64,000 nt of DNA from Pseudomonadota bacterium. Lineage in GTDB: Bacteria > Pseudomonadota > Gammaproteobacteria > Burkholderiales > SG8-39. The notes beneath the pieces were generated by a model that saw nothing but the letters and a program-made list of their open reading frames with translations, did no database searches and had not been told where the DNA came from. Below, piece by piece: positions 1 to 10,323 of this stretch. The stretch covers positions 1-64,000 of the forward strand of contig JAJZPQ010000014.1 in NCBI GenBank assembly GCA_021811085.1. The letters run 5' to 3'. A program made the translations under genes and the position numbers. The first letter of the stretch is position 1, and each line of letters opens with the position of its first letter.

Positions 1-835
1 CGAGGTTGATGCTGACGATGGTCAGCACGAGCGCGAGGCCGGGGAAAAAGCTGATCCAGTACTTGCCCGAGAGCAGGTAATCGAAGCCGTTCTTGATCAG
101 CAGTCCGAGCGAGGGCTCGGTGATCGGCACGCCGATGCCGAGATAGGACAGCGTCGCTTCCAGCGCGATCGCCGCGGCCACTTGGACCGTGGCGATCACG
201 ATCAGCGGCGGCAGGCAATTGGGCAGCAAGTGGCGCAATACGATGCGCGCCGGCGGCAGCGCGAGGCAGGTGGCGGCTGCGATATATTCCTTGCCGCGTT
301 CGATCAGCGCCGTGCTGCGCACGGTGCGCGCGTAATAGGCCCATTGCGCCATGATCAATGCGAATATCGTCTTGCCTATGCCCTGCCCGAGCAGCGCGAG
401 CAGGATCAGCGCGATCAGGATCGACGGAAAGGACAGCTGGAGGTCGACGAGGCGCATGATCAGGCTGTCGGTGCGTCCGCCGAAATAGGCCGCGGCGAGC
501 CCGAGCGCGAGGCCGATAAGCAGGGCGCACAGCGTGCTCGCCACGCCGACGGACAGGCTGATGCGCAGGCCATAGAATATGCCGGACAGAATATCGCGCC
601 CCTGGTCGTCGCTGCCGAGCCAGAACCTCAGCCCGTTGTCCGACCTGGAGCCGGGCGGCAGGCGGCCGTCGAGCACGTCGAGCTGCGCCAGGTCGTAGGG
701 ATTCTGCGGCGAGAGCTGCGGCGCGAACAGGGCGACGAGCAGGATCAGCATGAGCAGCGCGAGTCCGGCGAGCGCAAGCCGGCTGCGGGCGAAGTCGGCG
801 GCGATGCGCGCCAACGGCGTTGCTTCGCGCTGCAT
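1..835 (-). CDS. ABC transporter permease, DppC/OppC-like (truncated by left window edge)
   Basis: Minus-strand translation from ATG at 835 gives MQREATPLARIADFARSRLALAGLALLMLILLVALFAPQLSP...GSDDQGRDILSGIFYGLRISLSVG..., typical DppC; runs off the left edge. Confidence 0.85.
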   Translation of the reverse strand, partial: MQREATPLARIAADFARSRLALAGLALLMLILLVALFAPQLSPQNPYDLAQLDVLDGRLPPGSRSDNGLRFWLGSDDQGRDILSGIFYGLRISLSVGVASTLCALLIGLALGLAAAYFGGRTDSLIMRLVDLQLSFPSILIALILLALLGQGIGKTIFALIMAQWAYYARTVRSTALIERGKEYIAAATCLALPPARIVLRHLLPNCLPPLIVIATVQVAAAIALEATLSYLGIGVPITEPSLGLLIKNGFDYLLSGKYWISFFPGLALVLTIVSINL

Positions 836-838
836 TGC

Positions 839-1816
839 CTAAGCCTGCCCCGCGCCGAGGCGCATGCGCGGGTCGAGCAGCGAGTAGGCGAGGTCGACGG
901 CGAGGTTGATCAGGATGAACAGGCTCACGATGACGAGCAGGTAGGCCACGATCACCGGGCGGTCGAGCACATTGATCGAATCGATGATCAGCTTGCCCAT
1001 GCCCGGCCAGGAGAATATCGACTCGGTGACGATCGCGAACGCGATCACCGAGCCGAACTCCAGGCCGATCACGGTGATGATCGGGATCAGGATGTTCTTG
1101 AGCACGTGCACGCCGACCACGCGCGCGTTCGACAGGCCTTTGGCGCGGGCGAATTTGACGTAGTCCTGCAGCAGTGCCTCGCGCGTGCCGGCGCTGGTGA
1201 GGCGCACGATCAGGGAGAGTTTGAACAGCGCGAGGTTGGTCGCCGGCAGGATCAGGTGGCGGATGCCGTCCCAGGAGAGGAAGCTCACCGGAACGCCGAG
1301 CAGCAGGCTGGTCGGACCGCGGCCGTTCGACGGCAGCCAGCCGAGCTCGACCGCGAACAGCATGATCAGCATCAGTCCGACCCAGAACGTGGGCAGGGAG
1401 AAGCCGAGGATGGAGCCCGTCATGATCAGCTTGCCCGGCCAGGAGTCGGGCTTCAAGCCCGCCCACAGGCCGAGCGGAATGCCGAGCAGCACCGCCATGC
1501 CGGTGGCGGCCAGGGCGAGCTCGAGCGTTGCCGGCAGCCGTTCCAGCACCAGCTGCAGCGCCGGGATGTTGTAGGCGAAGGACTTGCCGAGATCGCCGGC
1601 GAGGGCCTGCTTGACGAAGATCAGGTACTGCTGCCACAGCGGCCGGTCCAGTCCGAGCGCGGCAATCGTGCGCGCGATGTCGGCCTGATCGGCCTGCGGG
1701 CTGATCAGGATGTCCACCGGATTGCCGATCGCATACACGCCGACGAATACCAGCAGCGACATGAACGCGAGCACGAGTGCGCTTTGCAGCAGGCGGCGGA
1801 CGATGAATGCGGCCAT
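839..1816 (-). CDS. ABC transporter permease, DppB/OppB-like
   Basis: 325 aa ORF, MAAFIVRRLLQSALVLAFMSLLVFV... with DppB-type permease signature; adjacent to a DppC-like permease and a family 5 binding protein. Confidence 0.9.
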   Translation of the reverse strand: MAAFIVRRLLQSALVLAFMSLLVFVGVYAIGNPVDILISPQADQADIARTIAALGLDRPLWQQYLIFVKQALAGDLGKSFAYNIPALQLVLERLPATLELALAATGMAVLLGIPLGLWAGLKPDSWPGKLIMTGSILGFSLPTFWVGLMLIMLFAVELGWLPSNGRGPTSLLLGVPVSFLSWDGIRHLILPATNLALFKLSLIVRLTSAGTREALLQDYVKFARAKGLSNARVVGVHVLKNILIPIITVIGLEFGSVIAFAIVTESIFSWPGMGKLIIDSINVLDRPVIVAYLLVIVSLFILINLAVDLAYSLLDPRMRLGAGQA

Positions 1817-1825
1817 GGTGCGGCT

Positions 1826-3409
1826 CTAGCGCGGCCGGAAATCGCGTGCGAACGTGTATTCGTCGGTGCGCGCGTCGTAGGCGAGGCTGTTTTTCATCGC
1901 CCAGGACGCGAGCTGGTGGTGCAGCAGGATCACCGGCACGTCTTTGAGCGCGAGGCTCGCCGCCTCGCGCGCGACTGCCTCGCGCTTGCCGTCGTCCAGC
2001 GTGGCGAAATCCCGGGTCAGCAGTGCGTCCACTTGCGGATTCGAGTAGTGGCCCCAGTTCCAGGCGCCATAGCCCTTCGCCGCATCGGGGGTCGCGACGA
2101 GCGCGCGCAGCGCCAAGTCGCCCGAAAACGAACCCCAGCCGAGCAGGGCGAAGGAGAATTCGCCTGCGCGCGCTTTGGCGAAATACACGCTCGCGGGCAT
2201 GGTCTCCACCTTGGCTTGTATGCCCACGCGCGCCAGCATTTGCGCGATCGCCTGCGCCAGCTGCTCGTCATTGACGTAGCGGTCGTTGGGCGCGTCCAGC
2301 GTGACGGCGAAGCCGTCGGGATAACCGGCCGCGGCCAGCAGTTTTTTCGCTGCCTCGGGGTCGTAGGATTCGGCTTTGAGCGCGGCGACATGGCCGAATA
2401 CGGGCGGCGAGACCAGATTGCCAGCGGCGATGGCATTGCCTTCCATGACCCGCTCCACGATGGCGCGGCGGTTGATCGCCTTGGAAATCGCCAGCCGCAC
2501 GCGCGCATCCTTGAACGGGTTATGCGCGAGCGGCTTGCCCGACTTGTCGGTCAGGTGCGGCGGATGCTCGCGGTACTGGTCCATATGCAGCAACAGCGTG
2601 CGCCAGGACACCTTCTGTTCCAGGCGAAAATTCGGGTTCGACTTGAGCCGGGTCAGATCGGCAGTGGGGATGTTCTCGATCGCGTCCACGTCGCCTGCGA
2701 GCAGCGCGGCGATGCGCGCGGTGTCCGCCGGCAGTATGCGCAGGGTCACCTTGTCCCAGGGAGCGGGCTTTCCTTTCGGCCAGCCCCAGTAGGCGTCGTT
2801 GCGCGCGAGTTCGATGCGGTCGCCGCGGGCGAAGCGCACGAGCTTGTACGGACCGGTGCCTATGGCGGCCTTGCCGCTGTCGAAATCTTCGGTGCTCGCG
2901 CCGCTGGCTGCTTTCTTCGACACGATGAATATCGAGTCGAGATCGTAAGGCAGCATCGCATAGGGCGCGGCGGTCTTGAATCTCAGCGTCCAGGGGTCGA
3001 TGATCTTGGTGGAGACGATGGCTTTGACGAAACCGGTAAACGGCCCCGGGCTGGCAGCGAGCGTCGCGGGGCGCTGCAGCGAAAACACCACGTCCGTTGC
3101 AGTGAAATCCGAGCCGTCGTGGAACTTGACGCCGCGGCGCAGTTTGAATTCCCAGGTGGTCGGATCGATCGCGCGCCAGGAAACCGCCAATCCGGGGATC
3201 AGGCGCGCATTCGCATCCACGTGCACCAGGGCGTCGAATATATGCCAAGCGGCGTCGTTGTTGGGGGCGACATTGAGGAAATGCGGATCGAGCGAGGTCA
3301 CGTCGGCAGCGAGGCCGATGCGCAATTCCGCGGCCGCCGCGGGCAGCGCGGCGAGCGCCAGCACGGCACATATTAGACATCTCGCCCAGCGAACGACCAT
3401 GTGCTGCAT
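1826..3409 (-). CDS. ABC transporter substrate-binding protein, family 5 (peptide/nickel type)
   Basis: 527 aa with signal peptide and typical family 5 text (LRIGLAADVTSLDPHFLN...WEFKLRRGVKFHDGSDFTATDVVFSL). Confidence 0.9.
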   Translation of the reverse strand: MQHMVVRWARCLICAVLALAALPAAAAELRIGLAADVTSLDPHFLNVAPNNDAAWHIFDALVHVDANARLIPGLAVSWRAIDPTTWEFKLRRGVKFHDGSDFTATDVVFSLQRPATLAASPGPFTGFVKAIVSTKIIDPWTLRFKTAAPYAMLPYDLDSIFIVSKKAASGASTEDFDSGKAAIGTGPYKLVRFARGDRIELARNDAYWGWPKGKPAPWDKVTLRILPADTARIAALLAGDVDAIENIPTADLTRLKSNPNFRLEQKVSWRTLLLHMDQYREHPPHLTDKSGKPLAHNPFKDARVRLAISKAINRRAIVERVMEGNAIAAGNLVSPPVFGHVAALKAESYDPEAAKKLLAAAGYPDGFAVTLDAPNDRYVNDEQLAQAIAQMLARVGIQAKVETMPASVYFAKARAGEFSFALLGWGSFSGDLALRALVATPDAAKGYGAWNWGHYSNPQVDALLTRDFATLDDGKREAVAREAASLALKDVPVILLHHQLASWAMKNSLAYDARTDEYTFARDFRPR

Positions 3410-3647
3410 CCTCTCGGCATGGAAGACGGAAAGGACTGTGCGGCGCCCGCCGCAAAGCCGGTTTCGAGTATAGCGGAAGCAGAGGGGGCGGCGCGGGGCT
3501 CGCGCACGCTCTTCCCGGGCTGCGCTGCCGCTGGCGGATCGGGTATAAGATTACCGGGGAACGCTGCCGCGCCCGCCGCAGCATTCGCGAAATGCGCGCT
3601 GCGCGCCGCGCTCGTCTACAATCCGGGAAACGCAGCAGGGGAGATCA

Positions 3648-4616
3648 ATGGGAACTGTCGTCGCATTGTCGGGTCAGGTAGGCGGGGCCAAGCTCGCCGA
3701 CGGGTTGCGGCGCCTGCGCGGCAGGGATCTTACCGTGATCGTCAATACCGGCGACGACCACGAGGTTTTCGGCCTCGCATTCTCGCCCGACATCGATACC
3801 ATGCTCTATACCCTGGGCGGCATCGCGAGTCCCGCAGCCGGCTGGGAACCGGCCGGCGAGACATATACGCTGCACGACATGCTGCACCGCCTGGGCTCGG
3901 AGCACCGGGTGCGCGTGGGCGACCGCTCCTACGCGCTGCCGCTGCTGCGCACCGAGGCCCTGCGCCAGGAAAATTCCTTGAGCCAGGTCACGCTCGGATT
4001 CTGCAAGACCTTGGGCATCGATGCGCGCGTGCTGCCCATGAGCAACGATCCGGTGCGTACGGTGGTGGTCACCGAAGACGGGCACGTGAGCTACCACGAG
4101 TACCTCACCGAACTGGAATGCGCTCCCGTGGTGAAAGGCTTTCTGTATGCTGGCGCGGACGTCGCGCGCATTCCGGAGGAGGTGCTGGAAGCGCTGTATG
4201 CGCCCGACCTCGAGGCGGTCGTGCTGTGTCCGGCGAACCCGTATCACACGATACAGCCCATCCTCGCGGTGCAGGGCATGCGCGAGCTGCTGCGCGGCTG
4301 CGGCGCGCCGGTCATTGCGGTGAGCCCGATCGTCGGCGATCGCGCCCTCAAGGGCGCGGCGGGCAAGATGATGCAGGAATTGGGGCATGAGGTGTCGGCG
4401 CGCAGGGCGGCGCTCGAGTACTACCGGCTGATCGACGGCTGCGTCATCGACAGCGTGGATGAGGCGGCTGCCGAGGGCATACGCGCCTGCGGCATCGATG
4501 TCGCAGTGGCGCCGACGATCATGCGCTCGGACGACGACCGCGCGGCGCTGGCGCAGGTGGTGCTCGATCTTGCGCGTGCGGTGCGCGCACGCAAGGAAGC
4601 GGAGCTCAGCAGCTAG
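3648..4616 (+). CDS. cofD: CofD-like 2-phospho-L-lactate transferase (coenzyme F420 biosynthesis)
   Basis: N-terminus SGQVGGAKLADGLRRL...VIVNTGDDHEVFGLAFSPDIDTMLYTLGGIASPAAGW matches CofD rather than the YvcK-type paralogue. Confidence 0.85.
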   Translation: MGTVVALSGQVGGAKLADGLRRLRGRDLTVIVNTGDDHEVFGLAFSPDIDTMLYTLGGIASPAAGWEPAGETYTLHDMLHRLGSEHRVRVGDRSYALPLLRTEALRQENSLSQVTLGFCKTLGIDARVLPMSNDPVRTVVVTEDGHVSYHEYLTELECAPVVKGFLYAGADVARIPEEVLEALYAPDLEAVVLCPANPYHTIQPILAVQGMRELLRGCGAPVIAVSPIVGDRALKGAAGKMMQELGHEVSARRAALEYYRLIDGCVIDSVDEAAAEGIRACGIDVAVAPTIMRSDDDRAALAQVVLDLARAVRARKEAELSS

Positions 4617-4659
4617 CAGGCGCCGTTGCGCCGCATTCTTGCATCGGGGAAGGGAGCAA

Positions 4660-5550
4660 ATGCCACAGCAAGACCGGATCGGGCTGCGCATCGGATTCAT
4701 AGGCGCGGGCCGGGTAGCCAAGGGCCTGGCCTGGGGCCTGGCGCAGGGCGGCGAGAGCGTGGTCGCCGCCGCCAGCCGCGATCCGGCTTCGGCCGCGCAG
4801 CTTGCGGCAAGGATTTCCGGCTGTCGGGCCGCTGCCACGGCGCAGGATGTCATCGACGGCAGCGACTTGGTGTTCGTCACCGTGCCTGATGATGCGATTG
4901 CGGCAGTCGCCGACAGTCTCAACTGGCGCAAGGATCTCGCCGTGGTCCATTGCAGCGGCGCAACCGAGGTGGCGGCGCTCGCCAGTGCAGCGCGCGCGGG
5001 CGCGCGCATCGGCGGTTTTCATCCGCTGCAGCTGTTTGCCGACCCGGACGTGGCTCTGGCCGGACTGCCCGGCTGCACCGTCGCGATCGAGGCCGAAGAG
5101 CCGCTGCTGGGTCGACTGGAGCAGCTGGCACAGGCGCTGCGCTGCCGCACCATACGCCTGCCGCCCGGCTGCCGCGCGCGCTATCATGCGGCCGCTCATT
5201 ACGCGGCGGGCTTTGTCATCACTTTGCTCAACGAGGCGGTCGAGCTCTGGCGCAGCTTCGGCGTGGAGCGCGAGGATACGATACGCGCGTTGCTGCCGCT
5301 GCTGCGCGGAACGGCGGCCTCGGTAGAGCGCTCGGGCCTGGCTCAAGGCCTGGCCGGCACCTATTCGCGCGGCGACATCGGCACGCTGGAGAAGCACCTG
5401 GCCGATCTGGCCCGCTTCGGCCCGGACGCCTTGCATCTGTATTGCGAACTGGGCTTGCGCTCGATCCCGCTGGGACTGGAGCGCGGCGCTTACGACGCGC
5501 AACGCGCCGATGCCATGCGCGCGCTGCTGCAGCGCGCATTGAATTCCTAG
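4660..5550 (+). CDS. Rossmann-like / DUF2520 domain protein (F420-dependent NADP oxidoreductase-like fold)
   Basis: In-frame ATG at 4660 after AGGGAG; N-terminus IGFIGAGRVAKGLAWGLAQGGESVVAAASRDP is a Rossmann fold; GGFHPLQLFADP and later text fit DUF2520. Confidence 0.75.
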   Translation: MPQQDRIGLRIGFIGAGRVAKGLAWGLAQGGESVVAAASRDPASAAQLAARISGCRAAATAQDVIDGSDLVFVTVPDDAIAAVADSLNWRKDLAVVHCSGATEVAALASAARAGARIGGFHPLQLFADPDVALAGLPGCTVAIEAEEPLLGRLEQLAQALRCRTIRLPPGCRARYHAAAHYAAGFVITLLNEAVELWRSFGVEREDTIRALLPLLRGTAASVERSGLAQGLAGTYSRGDIGTLEKHLADLARFGPDALHLYCELGLRSIPLGLERGAYDAQRADAMRALLQRALNS

Positions 5551-5734
5551 GGTCTGTGGACGTTCACCGCATGCTGCGTGTCAACAGACCCTGGAAGACT
5601 GGAACGGCGCTGGTCGAAGCGTTACCATGGCGCGAACGCTTGGCGGCACCTGCGGCAGTGCAACCAGACCCGTAGCGAGCGCAACTGCAAGTGACAGTGC
5701 CGGACTGATTCGAAAACCGAGCAGGGAGAGGGCC

Positions 5735-7414
5735 GTGACCGAGAAAATCTGGTTGAAGGAATATCCCGCGGGCGTGCCGGCCGAAATCGACGCCAAGCGC
5801 TACGCTTCGATTCCGGACCTGTTCGCGCATATCGCACGCAAATTCGGTGATAAGCCCGCATACAGCAACTTCGGCTGCCGCATGAGCTATGCCGAGCTCG
5901 ATCGGCGCAGCCGCGATTTCGCCGCGTTCTTGCAGAGCCTGCCGGGAATGGGCAAGGACGAGCGCGTTGCCATCATGAGCCCGAATCTGATGCAGTACCC
6001 GGTGGTGCTGCTGGGTGTGCTGCGCGCGGGTATGACGGTGGTCAACGTCAATCCGCTTTACACTCCGCGCGAACTCGAACACCAGTTGCAGGATTCCGGC
6101 GCCAAGGCCATCGTCATCGTCGAGAACTTCGCCGCGACGCTGCAGCAGGTGATACAGAACACGCAGGTCGAACACGTCGTCACCACGCAGCTTGGCGACC
6201 TGCTGCCGGCGCCCAAGCGCTGGATCGTCAATTTCGTGGTCAAGCGGCTGAAAAAGATGGTGCCGGACTGGCGCATTGACGGGGCGACGCAGCTGCGCAC
6301 GGCGCTCGCGCGCGGCGCCGCGGCCGAATTCAAGCCGGTCGCCGTTGCGCACGAGGACATCGCCTTCCTGCAGTACACGGGCGGCACCACCGGCCTGTCC
6401 AAGGGCGCAATGCTCACGCATCGCAATATCCTCGCGAACATCGAGCAGGCCGGCGCCTGGATCGGCGGCCAGCTGAAGGAAGGCGAGGAAGTGGTGATAT
6501 CGCCGCTGCCGATGTACCACATCTTCTGCCTGACGACGACGCTGTATTTCATGACCCTGGGCGTGATCAATGTGCTGATCACCAATCCGCGCGATTTGCC
6601 CGGATTCGTCAAGGAACTGAAGCAATGGAAGTGGTCGGTGCTCACCGGCGTGAACACGCTGTTCAACGGGCTGCTCAATACGCCCGGGTTCAGCGAGCTC
6701 GACTTCTCCGGGCTCAAGGTCGTGGTCGGCGGCGGCGCTGCGGTGCTCAAGCCGGTCGCGGAAAAGTGGCAGCAGGTCACTGGCCACTATTTGACCGAGG
6801 CCTACGGCCTCACCGAAACCTCACCCGCAGCCAGCATCAATCCGCTCGGCACGCCCTGGAACGGCAGCATCGGCCTGCCGATTTCCTCGACCGAGTTTTC
6901 CATCCGCGACGACGACTTCAGGGAGCTGCCGCTGTGGACCGGCGAGGGCGACATCGAGAAATGCACCGGCGAAATCTGCATCCGCGGGCCGCAGGTGATG
7001 AAGGGATACTGGCAGCTGCCGGCGGAAACCGCCAAGGTGCTGCAGGACGGCTGGCTCAAGACCGGCGATGTCGGAAACATGAACGCGAAAGGCTACGTCA
7101 CCATCACCGACCGCAAGAAAGACATGATCCTGGTATCGGGTTTCAATGTCTATCCAAATGAGATCGAGAGCGTGATTGCGACCCATCCCGGCGTGCTCGA
7201 GTGCGCCGTGGTGGGCGTGAAGGATGACAAGACCGGCGAGGCGGTGAAGGCGGTGATCGTGAAAAAAGACCCGAGCCTCACCAAGGAGTCGGTGATCGAG
7301 CACTGCAGGCGCGAACTGACCGGCTACAAGATTCCGAAGTACGTCGAATTCCGCGACAGCCTGCCGAAGACGCCCATCGGCAAGATTCTGCGTCGCGACC
7401 TGCGGGAAAAATAG
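5735..7414 (+). CDS. fadD: Long-chain fatty acid--CoA ligase (AMP-forming)
   Basis: GTG at 5735 preceded by AGGGAGAG; motifs YTGGTTGLSKGAMLTHRN, YGLTETSP, GWLKTGDVG, PKTPIGKILRRDLRE. Confidence 0.9.
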   Translation: MTEKIWLKEYPAGVPAEIDAKRYASIPDLFAHIARKFGDKPAYSNFGCRMSYAELDRRSRDFAAFLQSLPGMGKDERVAIMSPNLMQYPVVLLGVLRAGMTVVNVNPLYTPRELEHQLQDSGAKAIVIVENFAATLQQVIQNTQVEHVVTTQLGDLLPAPKRWIVNFVVKRLKKMVPDWRIDGATQLRTALARGAAAEFKPVAVAHEDIAFLQYTGGTTGLSKGAMLTHRNILANIEQAGAWIGGQLKEGEEVVISPLPMYHIFCLTTTLYFMTLGVINVLITNPRDLPGFVKELKQWKWSVLTGVNTLFNGLLNTPGFSELDFSGLKVVVGGGAAVLKPVAEKWQQVTGHYLTEAYGLTETSPAASINPLGTPWNGSIGLPISSTEFSIRDDDFRELPLWTGEGDIEKCTGEICIRGPQVMKGYWQLPAETAKVLQDGWLKTGDVGNMNAKGYVTITDRKKDMILVSGFNVYPNEIESVIATHPGVLECAVVGVKDDKTGEAVKAVIVKKDPSLTKESVIEHCRRELTGYKIPKYVEFRDSLPKTPIGKILRRDLREK

Positions 7415-7415
7415 C

Positions 7416-8120
7416 GTGACCTGCGGCGAGGCGAACAGGAGACCCGGCGCCATGTTTGCGCGCGGGCGGCGCGAGTGGCTCGCGCGCGCGCTGCTCGGCG
7501 GCGCATCCCTGCCGCTGCTGTTGCGCTCGGCGCTGGCCGCAGGCAAGGGCAGCGGCCTGCTGAAGGCGGCGGGCGAAGTGCTCGTGAACGGCAGCGCGGC
7601 CAAGGCGGGCGCCGCGGTGCGGCCCGGCGACAGCGTTGTCACGGCGCCCCGGAGCACCGCCGTCATCGTGATCGGCCGGGATGCATTTCTCCTGCGCGGC
7701 GGGAGCGAATTGCTGACCGCGGGCAGCAACGCGGCGATTGCTTCCTTGCGCCTGGTCACGGGCAAGCTGCTGTCGGTGTTCGGCCACGGGCCGCGCCTGA
7801 TCACCACGCCCACCGCCACCATCGGCATACGCGGCACCGGCATTTACATCGAGGCCGGGGCCGAACGTACTTACGTGTGTACCTGCTACGGCGTGGTCGA
7901 CTTGCAGGCGAGCGACATGCCTGAAGCGAAGGAAACGGTGCGCACCACGCATCACGATGCGCCGCGCTACATCTACGCCCATGGCGACATGCCGATCCAA
8001 ATGATCGAGCCTGCGCCAGTGGTGAACCACACCGACGCCGAACTGATCATGCTCGAGGCGCTGGTCGGCAGGAGGCCGCCGTTCCTGGATTCCGGGCTGG
8101 ATTACAAACAGCGCTATTAG
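7416..8120 (+). CDS. FecR-domain exported protein with Tat-like signal
   Basis: N-terminal [26 protein letters not shown]; FecR-like [35 protein letters not shown] and [16 protein letters not shown]. Confidence 0.7.
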   Translation: MTCGEANRRPGAMFARGRREWLARALLGGASLPLLLRSALAAGKGSGLLKAAGEVLVNGSAAKAGAAVRPGDSVVTAPRSTAVIVIGRDAFLLRGGSELLTAGSNAAIASLRLVTGKLLSVFGHGPRLITTPTATIGIRGTGIYIEAGAERTYVCTCYGVVDLQASDMPEAKETVRTTHHDAPRYIYAHGDMPIQMIEPAPVVNHTDAELIMLEALVGRRPPFLDSGLDYKQRY

Positions 8121-8279
8121 CGACTGTGCTGCTCAGCGCGCGAGCACGCCAGTGCCGGGCGCCGGGCACAGCGCCGGGCAAATGCGCGCTTTGTTTGACC
8201 TCACTCAAGTTCGCGCCGGTTGCCGCGAGTGGACGGGGAAACGCTTATAATTGCAGGCTTGCAATCGGAGCACCGCAAA

Positions 8280-9419
8280 ATGAACCAGGTACACCGCCTG
8301 TTCGAGCAGCAATCGAACAAAAGCATCAGCCGCACCGAGGAAATCATCGCCGACATCAAGGCCGGCAAGATGGTCATCCTGGTGGACGAGGAGGACCGCG
8401 AAAACGAGGGGGACCTGCTGCTCGCGGCCGATTTCGTCACGCCGGAGAAGATCAATTTCATGGCCAGATTCGCGCGCGGCCTGATCTGCCTCACGCTGAC
8501 CGAGGAACACAGCCGGGCGCTGCTACTCGCGCCGATGGCGCAGGAGAACCGCTCCTCCCACGGCACCGCGTTTACCGTCTCGATCGAGGCGGCAAGCGGG
8601 GTCACCACCGGGATTTCGGCGCAGGACCGGGCGCGCACGATACAGGTCGCGGTGGCGCGCGGCGCCAAGGCCGAGGACATCGTCCAGCCCGGGCATGTGT
8701 TCCCGATCGTGGCGCAGCCGGGCGGCGTGCTGGTGCGCGCCGGGCACACGGAAGCCGGCTGCGACCTGACGGCGCTCGCCGGGCTTACGCCTGCCGCGGT
8801 GATCTGCGAAATCATGAAAGACGACGGCAGCATGGCGCGCTTGCCCGACCTGATCGAGTTCGGCAGGGAACACGGCCTGAAAATCGGCACCATCGCCGAC
8901 CTGATTCATTTCCGCAGCCAGAACGAATCGCTGGTCGAGCGCGTGGCCGAGCGCGACGTCACCACGGTGCACGGCACATTCCGCATGATTGCCTTCCGCG
9001 AAAAAATCTCGGGCGCGACCCACCTGTCGCTGGTGCGCGGGACCATAGACGCGGACACGCCCACACTGGTGCGCGTGCACGAGCCTATGTCCGTGCTCGA
9101 CCTGCTCGACACCGCGCCGGGTGCGCATTCCTGGGGCGTGCACGAGGCGCTCGCGGCGATCGGCGCGGCCGGCAGCGGCGTCATCGTCCTGCTCAATTGC
9201 GCCGAAAGCGCGGCACAGCTCGCCGAGCGCGTCGCGAGCCAGGCCAAGCCCTGGCCGGCGGCAAAAATGGAACTCCTGACCTATGGCATAGGCGCGCAGA
9301 TCCTGCGCGACCTCAACGTAGGCAAGATGCGGCTGATGGCTGCGCCGCGCAAGATGCCCAGCATGGCGGGCTGGGACCTGGAAGTGTCCGAATACGTGCA
9401 GTCGAAGGCGGGACAATGA
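8280..9419 (+). CDS. ribB: 3,4-dihydroxy-2-butanone-4-phosphate synthase with degenerate GTP cyclohydrolase II-like C-terminal domain (RibBX-like)
   Basis: DHBP synthase motifs [52 protein letters not shown]-terminal half resembles RibA but lacks its zinc-binding cysteines. Confidence 0.9.
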   Translation: MNQVHRLFEQQSNKSISRTEEIIADIKAGKMVILVDEEDRENEGDLLLAADFVTPEKINFMARFARGLICLTLTEEHSRALLLAPMAQENRSSHGTAFTVSIEAASGVTTGISAQDRARTIQVAVARGAKAEDIVQPGHVFPIVAQPGGVLVRAGHTEAGCDLTALAGLTPAAVICEIMKDDGSMARLPDLIEFGREHGLKIGTIADLIHFRSQNESLVERVAERDVTTVHGTFRMIAFREKISGATHLSLVRGTIDADTPTLVRVHEPMSVLDLLDTAPGAHSWGVHEALAAIGAAGSGVIVLLNCAESAAQLAERVASQAKPWPAAKMELLTYGIGAQILRDLNVGKMRLMAAPRKMPSMAGWDLEVSEYVQSKAGQ

Positions 9420-9886
9420 GGGAGATCAAACCCGATCTGAACGGTGCGGACCTGCGCATCGCCGTCGTGCGCGGCCGCTTCAACGAGGACATCGGCGCCG
9501 GCTTGCTCGCGGCCTGCCTGGAGCGGCTGACCGCGCTCGGCGTGGCCCCGGGCCGCATTACGCTCGCGAGCGTCCCCGGCGCGCTGGAGATTTCGCTCGC
9601 GCTGCAGAAGCTCGCCGCCACCGGCCACTACGATGCGCTGATCGCGTTGGGCGCCGTGGTGCGCGGCGATACCTACCACTTCGAAGTCGTGTCCAACGAA
9701 TCCGCCGCCGGCATTACGCAGGTGCAGCTCGATGCGGGCGTGCCGGTCGCCAACGGCATACTCACCACCGATACCGAGGAGCAGGCGCTGGCACGGGTGC
9801 GGCAGAAGGGCGCGGATTGCGCCGAGGTTGCGGTGGAAATGGCCAATCTGGCCAGGGAAATCAGGAATGAAAAACGCACGGCATAA
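9416..9886 (+). CDS. ribH: 6,7-dimethyl-8-ribityllumazine synthase
   Basis: ATG overlaps the ribB stop (ATGA); [31 protein letters not shown]...[16 protein letters not shown]...[18 protein letters not shown]. Confidence 0.95.
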   Translation: MREIKPDLNGADLRIAVVRGRFNEDIGAGLLAACLERLTALGVAPGRITLASVPGALEISLALQKLAATGHYDALIALGAVVRGDTYHFEVVSNESAAGITQVQLDAGVPVANGILTTDTEEQALARVRQKGADCAEVAVEMANLAREIRNEKRTA

Positions 9887-10310
9887 GGCGCGCGAGCTGG
9901 CGTTGCAGGGCTTATATCAGTGGCTGCTGGCCGATGAGAAAGCAGAGGAGATCCGCACCCACCTGGCCGAGTTCAAGGGTCACGACAAGGCCGACAAGAA
10001 GTATCTGGCGCAGCTGCTCGACGGCGTCATCGCCGATGCCGCACAGCTCGAGGCCGCGTTTGGCCCTCTGCTCGACCGGCCGGTCGATGAGCTATCGCCG
10101 GTGGAACGCGGCGTGCTCTTGCTCGGCGCCTACGAACTGGCCCATGTGCCCGAAGTGCCCTATAGGGTAGTGATCAACGAGGCGGTGGAGCTGGCGAAAT
10201 CCTACGGCGGCACCGACGGCCACAAGTATGTCAACGGCGTGCTCGACAAGCTTGCGGCGAAGCTGCGCGCGGCCGAGGTCAAGGCGCGCAGCTCCGGCGC
10301 CGCCGCCTAG
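9867..10310 (+). CDS. nusB: Transcription antitermination protein NusB
   Basis: [21 protein letters not shown]...[15 protein letters not shown]...[33 protein letters not shown]. Confidence 0.95.
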   Translation: MKNARHKARELALQGLYQWLLADEKAEEIRTHLAEFKGHDKADKKYLAQLLDGVIADAAQLEAAFGPLLDRPVDELSPVERGVLLLGAYELAHVPEVPYRVVINEAVELAKSYGGTDGHKYVNGVLDKLAAKLRAAEVKARSSGAAA

Positions 10311-10323
10311 GGGCTGCGCCTTC

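Noticed and set aside
182-3376. 1064-aa plus-strand ORF
   Set aside because: Lies opposite the DppC/DppB/binding-protein genes and has low-complexity Arg/Gln/Glu/His-rich text; antisense artefact of high GC
3645-5009. 454-aa minus-strand ORF opposite cofD
   Set aside because: Shadow of cofD; no domain text
8126-8279. Possible FMN riboswitch before ribB
   Set aside because: Length is just enough but the conserved RFN motifs are not seen
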